From: Gammaproteobacteria bacterium
GTDB taxonomy: Bacteria; Pseudomonadota; Gammaproteobacteria; SZUA-229
Length of the DNA stretch: 7,351 bases
Reading direction: 5' to 3'
NCBI GenBank assembly: GCA_029879605.1
Contig: JAOUQA010000092.1
Location: 1-7,351 of the forward strand
The translations under genes were made by a program, and so were the position numbers. Under the pieces are notes generated by a model. The model did no database searches. It saw only the letters and a program-made list of their open reading frames with translations, and was not told the origin of the DNA. This document shows positions 6,754 through 7,351 of this stretch, one piece after another. Position 1 is the first letter of the stretch, and the number at the start of each line of letters is the position of its first letter.

Positions 6754-7351
6754 TCAATCGCAACCAGCCAGGCAATTTTCACCGCTATTGTTATTAGTGG
6801 ATTTTTTAGAAACCACCCACTGATCAATTAAAGTACAAATATGATCCTCCAGAACCGGCTTGGTTATACAGGCATCCATGCCTGCTTCAAGAAATTCAGC
6901 CTGTTCGTGGGGTAACGCGTGAGCAGTTAAGGCAATAACAGGGGTATTTCGATTGATTCCACTAGCACGCAACTGTTTTGTAACTTCCACCCCATTAAGC
7001 CCAGGCATTCGAATATCCATAAATATCAGGTCATAATAATTATTAAGCGCAAGTTTCAATGCAGCATTACCGTCATTTGCTTCAACTATAGAAACACCTT
7101 TCTGCTCAAGTAATGTAGTAATTAATTTACGATTAATAGCATTATCGTCAGCCACCAGGATTTCCATGCCTGAAAATTCCTCATTCATAGTATCAGTTGT
7201 TATTTTTCTATTCTCATGTGGCGCATGAGATGACACTTCAACAGGCATACGAATCCAGAAAGTAGATCCTTTACTATTATCCCTGATACCAATAGAACCC
7301 TGCATTAATTCAATTAATTGACGTGAAATTGCCAAGCCCAGGCCAGTTCCA
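6754..7351 (-). CDS. Hybrid sensor histidine kinase, C-terminal part (end of ATPase domain plus receiver)
   Basis: The right window edge cuts the gene, so the sensor, dimerisation and most of the ATP-binding region lie outside. The visible frame opens with GTGLGLAISRQLIELMQG, the G2 box of a HATPase_c domain, and GSTFWIRMP closes that domain. After a linker of about 25 residues comes a complete receiver domain: ILVADDNAINRK with the acidic pair (codons at 7144-7149), the phospho-acceptor Asp in FMDIRMPGLNG (codon 7015-7017), the switch Thr in IALTAHA, and the conserved Lys in ITKPV. The receiver has the BarA/GacS/ArcB-like style (NxAI/LN, ALTAHA, GMDACITKP). The protein stops about 20 residues after the receiver, with a polar tail, so it lacks the C-terminal HPt domain of BarA and GacS. 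A separate HPt protein, or direct control of phosphatase activity, would be needed. The start is off-window. The lipoprotein gene follows 33 bp downstream. Confidence 0.93.
   Translation of the reverse strand, partial: GTGLGLAISRQLIELMQGSIGIRDNSKGSTFWIRMPVEVSSHAPHENRKITTDTMNEEFSGMEILVADDNAINRKLITTLLEQKGVSIVEANDGNAALKLALNNYYDLIFMDIRMPGLNGVEVTKQLRASGINRNTPVIALTAHALPHEQAEFLEAGMDACITKPVLEDHICTLIDQWVVSKKSTNNNSGENCLAGCD

Noticed and set aside
6760..6790. Lipobox-like LAGC near the end of the hybrid kinase
   Set aside because: It is at the extreme C-terminus of a cytosolic receiver-domain protein, with no hydrophobic signal before it, so it cannot act as a lipobox.

Overview
The window carries seven protein-coding genes, two of them cut by its edges. 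It reads like ordinary chromosome from a gammaproteobacterium with an AT-rich genome. The evidence is the protein families present (YaaA, AsmA, a YeaD-type mutarotase, a ClsC-like phospholipase-D protein, a YebC/YeeN-type protein and a BarA/GacS-style hybrid kinase) and the gammaproteobacterial character of the YebC-like sequence. A genus cannot be named from this stretch. I see no tRNA, rRNA, transposase, integrase, phage gene, CRISPR array or clear rho-independent terminator.

Left block (1-4945, all on the minus strand, read right to left): a secreted ClsC-like phospholipase-D family protein, a D-hexose-6-phosphate mutarotase 22 bp downstream, a large AsmA-family inner-membrane protein after a 137-bp gap, and the first 57 codons of the peroxide-stress protein YaaA after an 83-bp gap. 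The first two are spaced as an operon. A good extended -10 just upstream of yaaA suggests that gene also has its own promoter. Two of the four proteins (ClsC-like and AsmA) belong to families that act on or carry phospholipids in the cell envelope, so an envelope-lipid link is plausible but unproven.

Middle (4928-5272): an AT-rich divergent intergenic region of about 330 bp between the phospholipase-D gene and the YebC-like gene. It holds plausible sigma-70 promoters in both directions. A short perfect inverted repeat overlaps the -10 candidate on the plus-strand side.

Right block: the YebC/YeeN-like gene (5273-5989) is the only plus-strand gene. It converges with a minus-strand pair: the 3' end of a hybrid histidine kinase, cut by the right edge, followed 33 bp later by a DUF2459-type lipoprotein. 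Only 11 bp separate the stop codons of the YebC-like gene and the lipoprotein gene.

I found no convincing undescribed system. The points most worth a second look are the DUF2459 lipoprotein, whose conserved His and Cys are ordered as in permuted papain-like enzymes; its coupling to a hybrid kinase with no C-terminal HPt; and the TTG start of the phospholipase-D gene, set by a strong Shine-Dalgarno.
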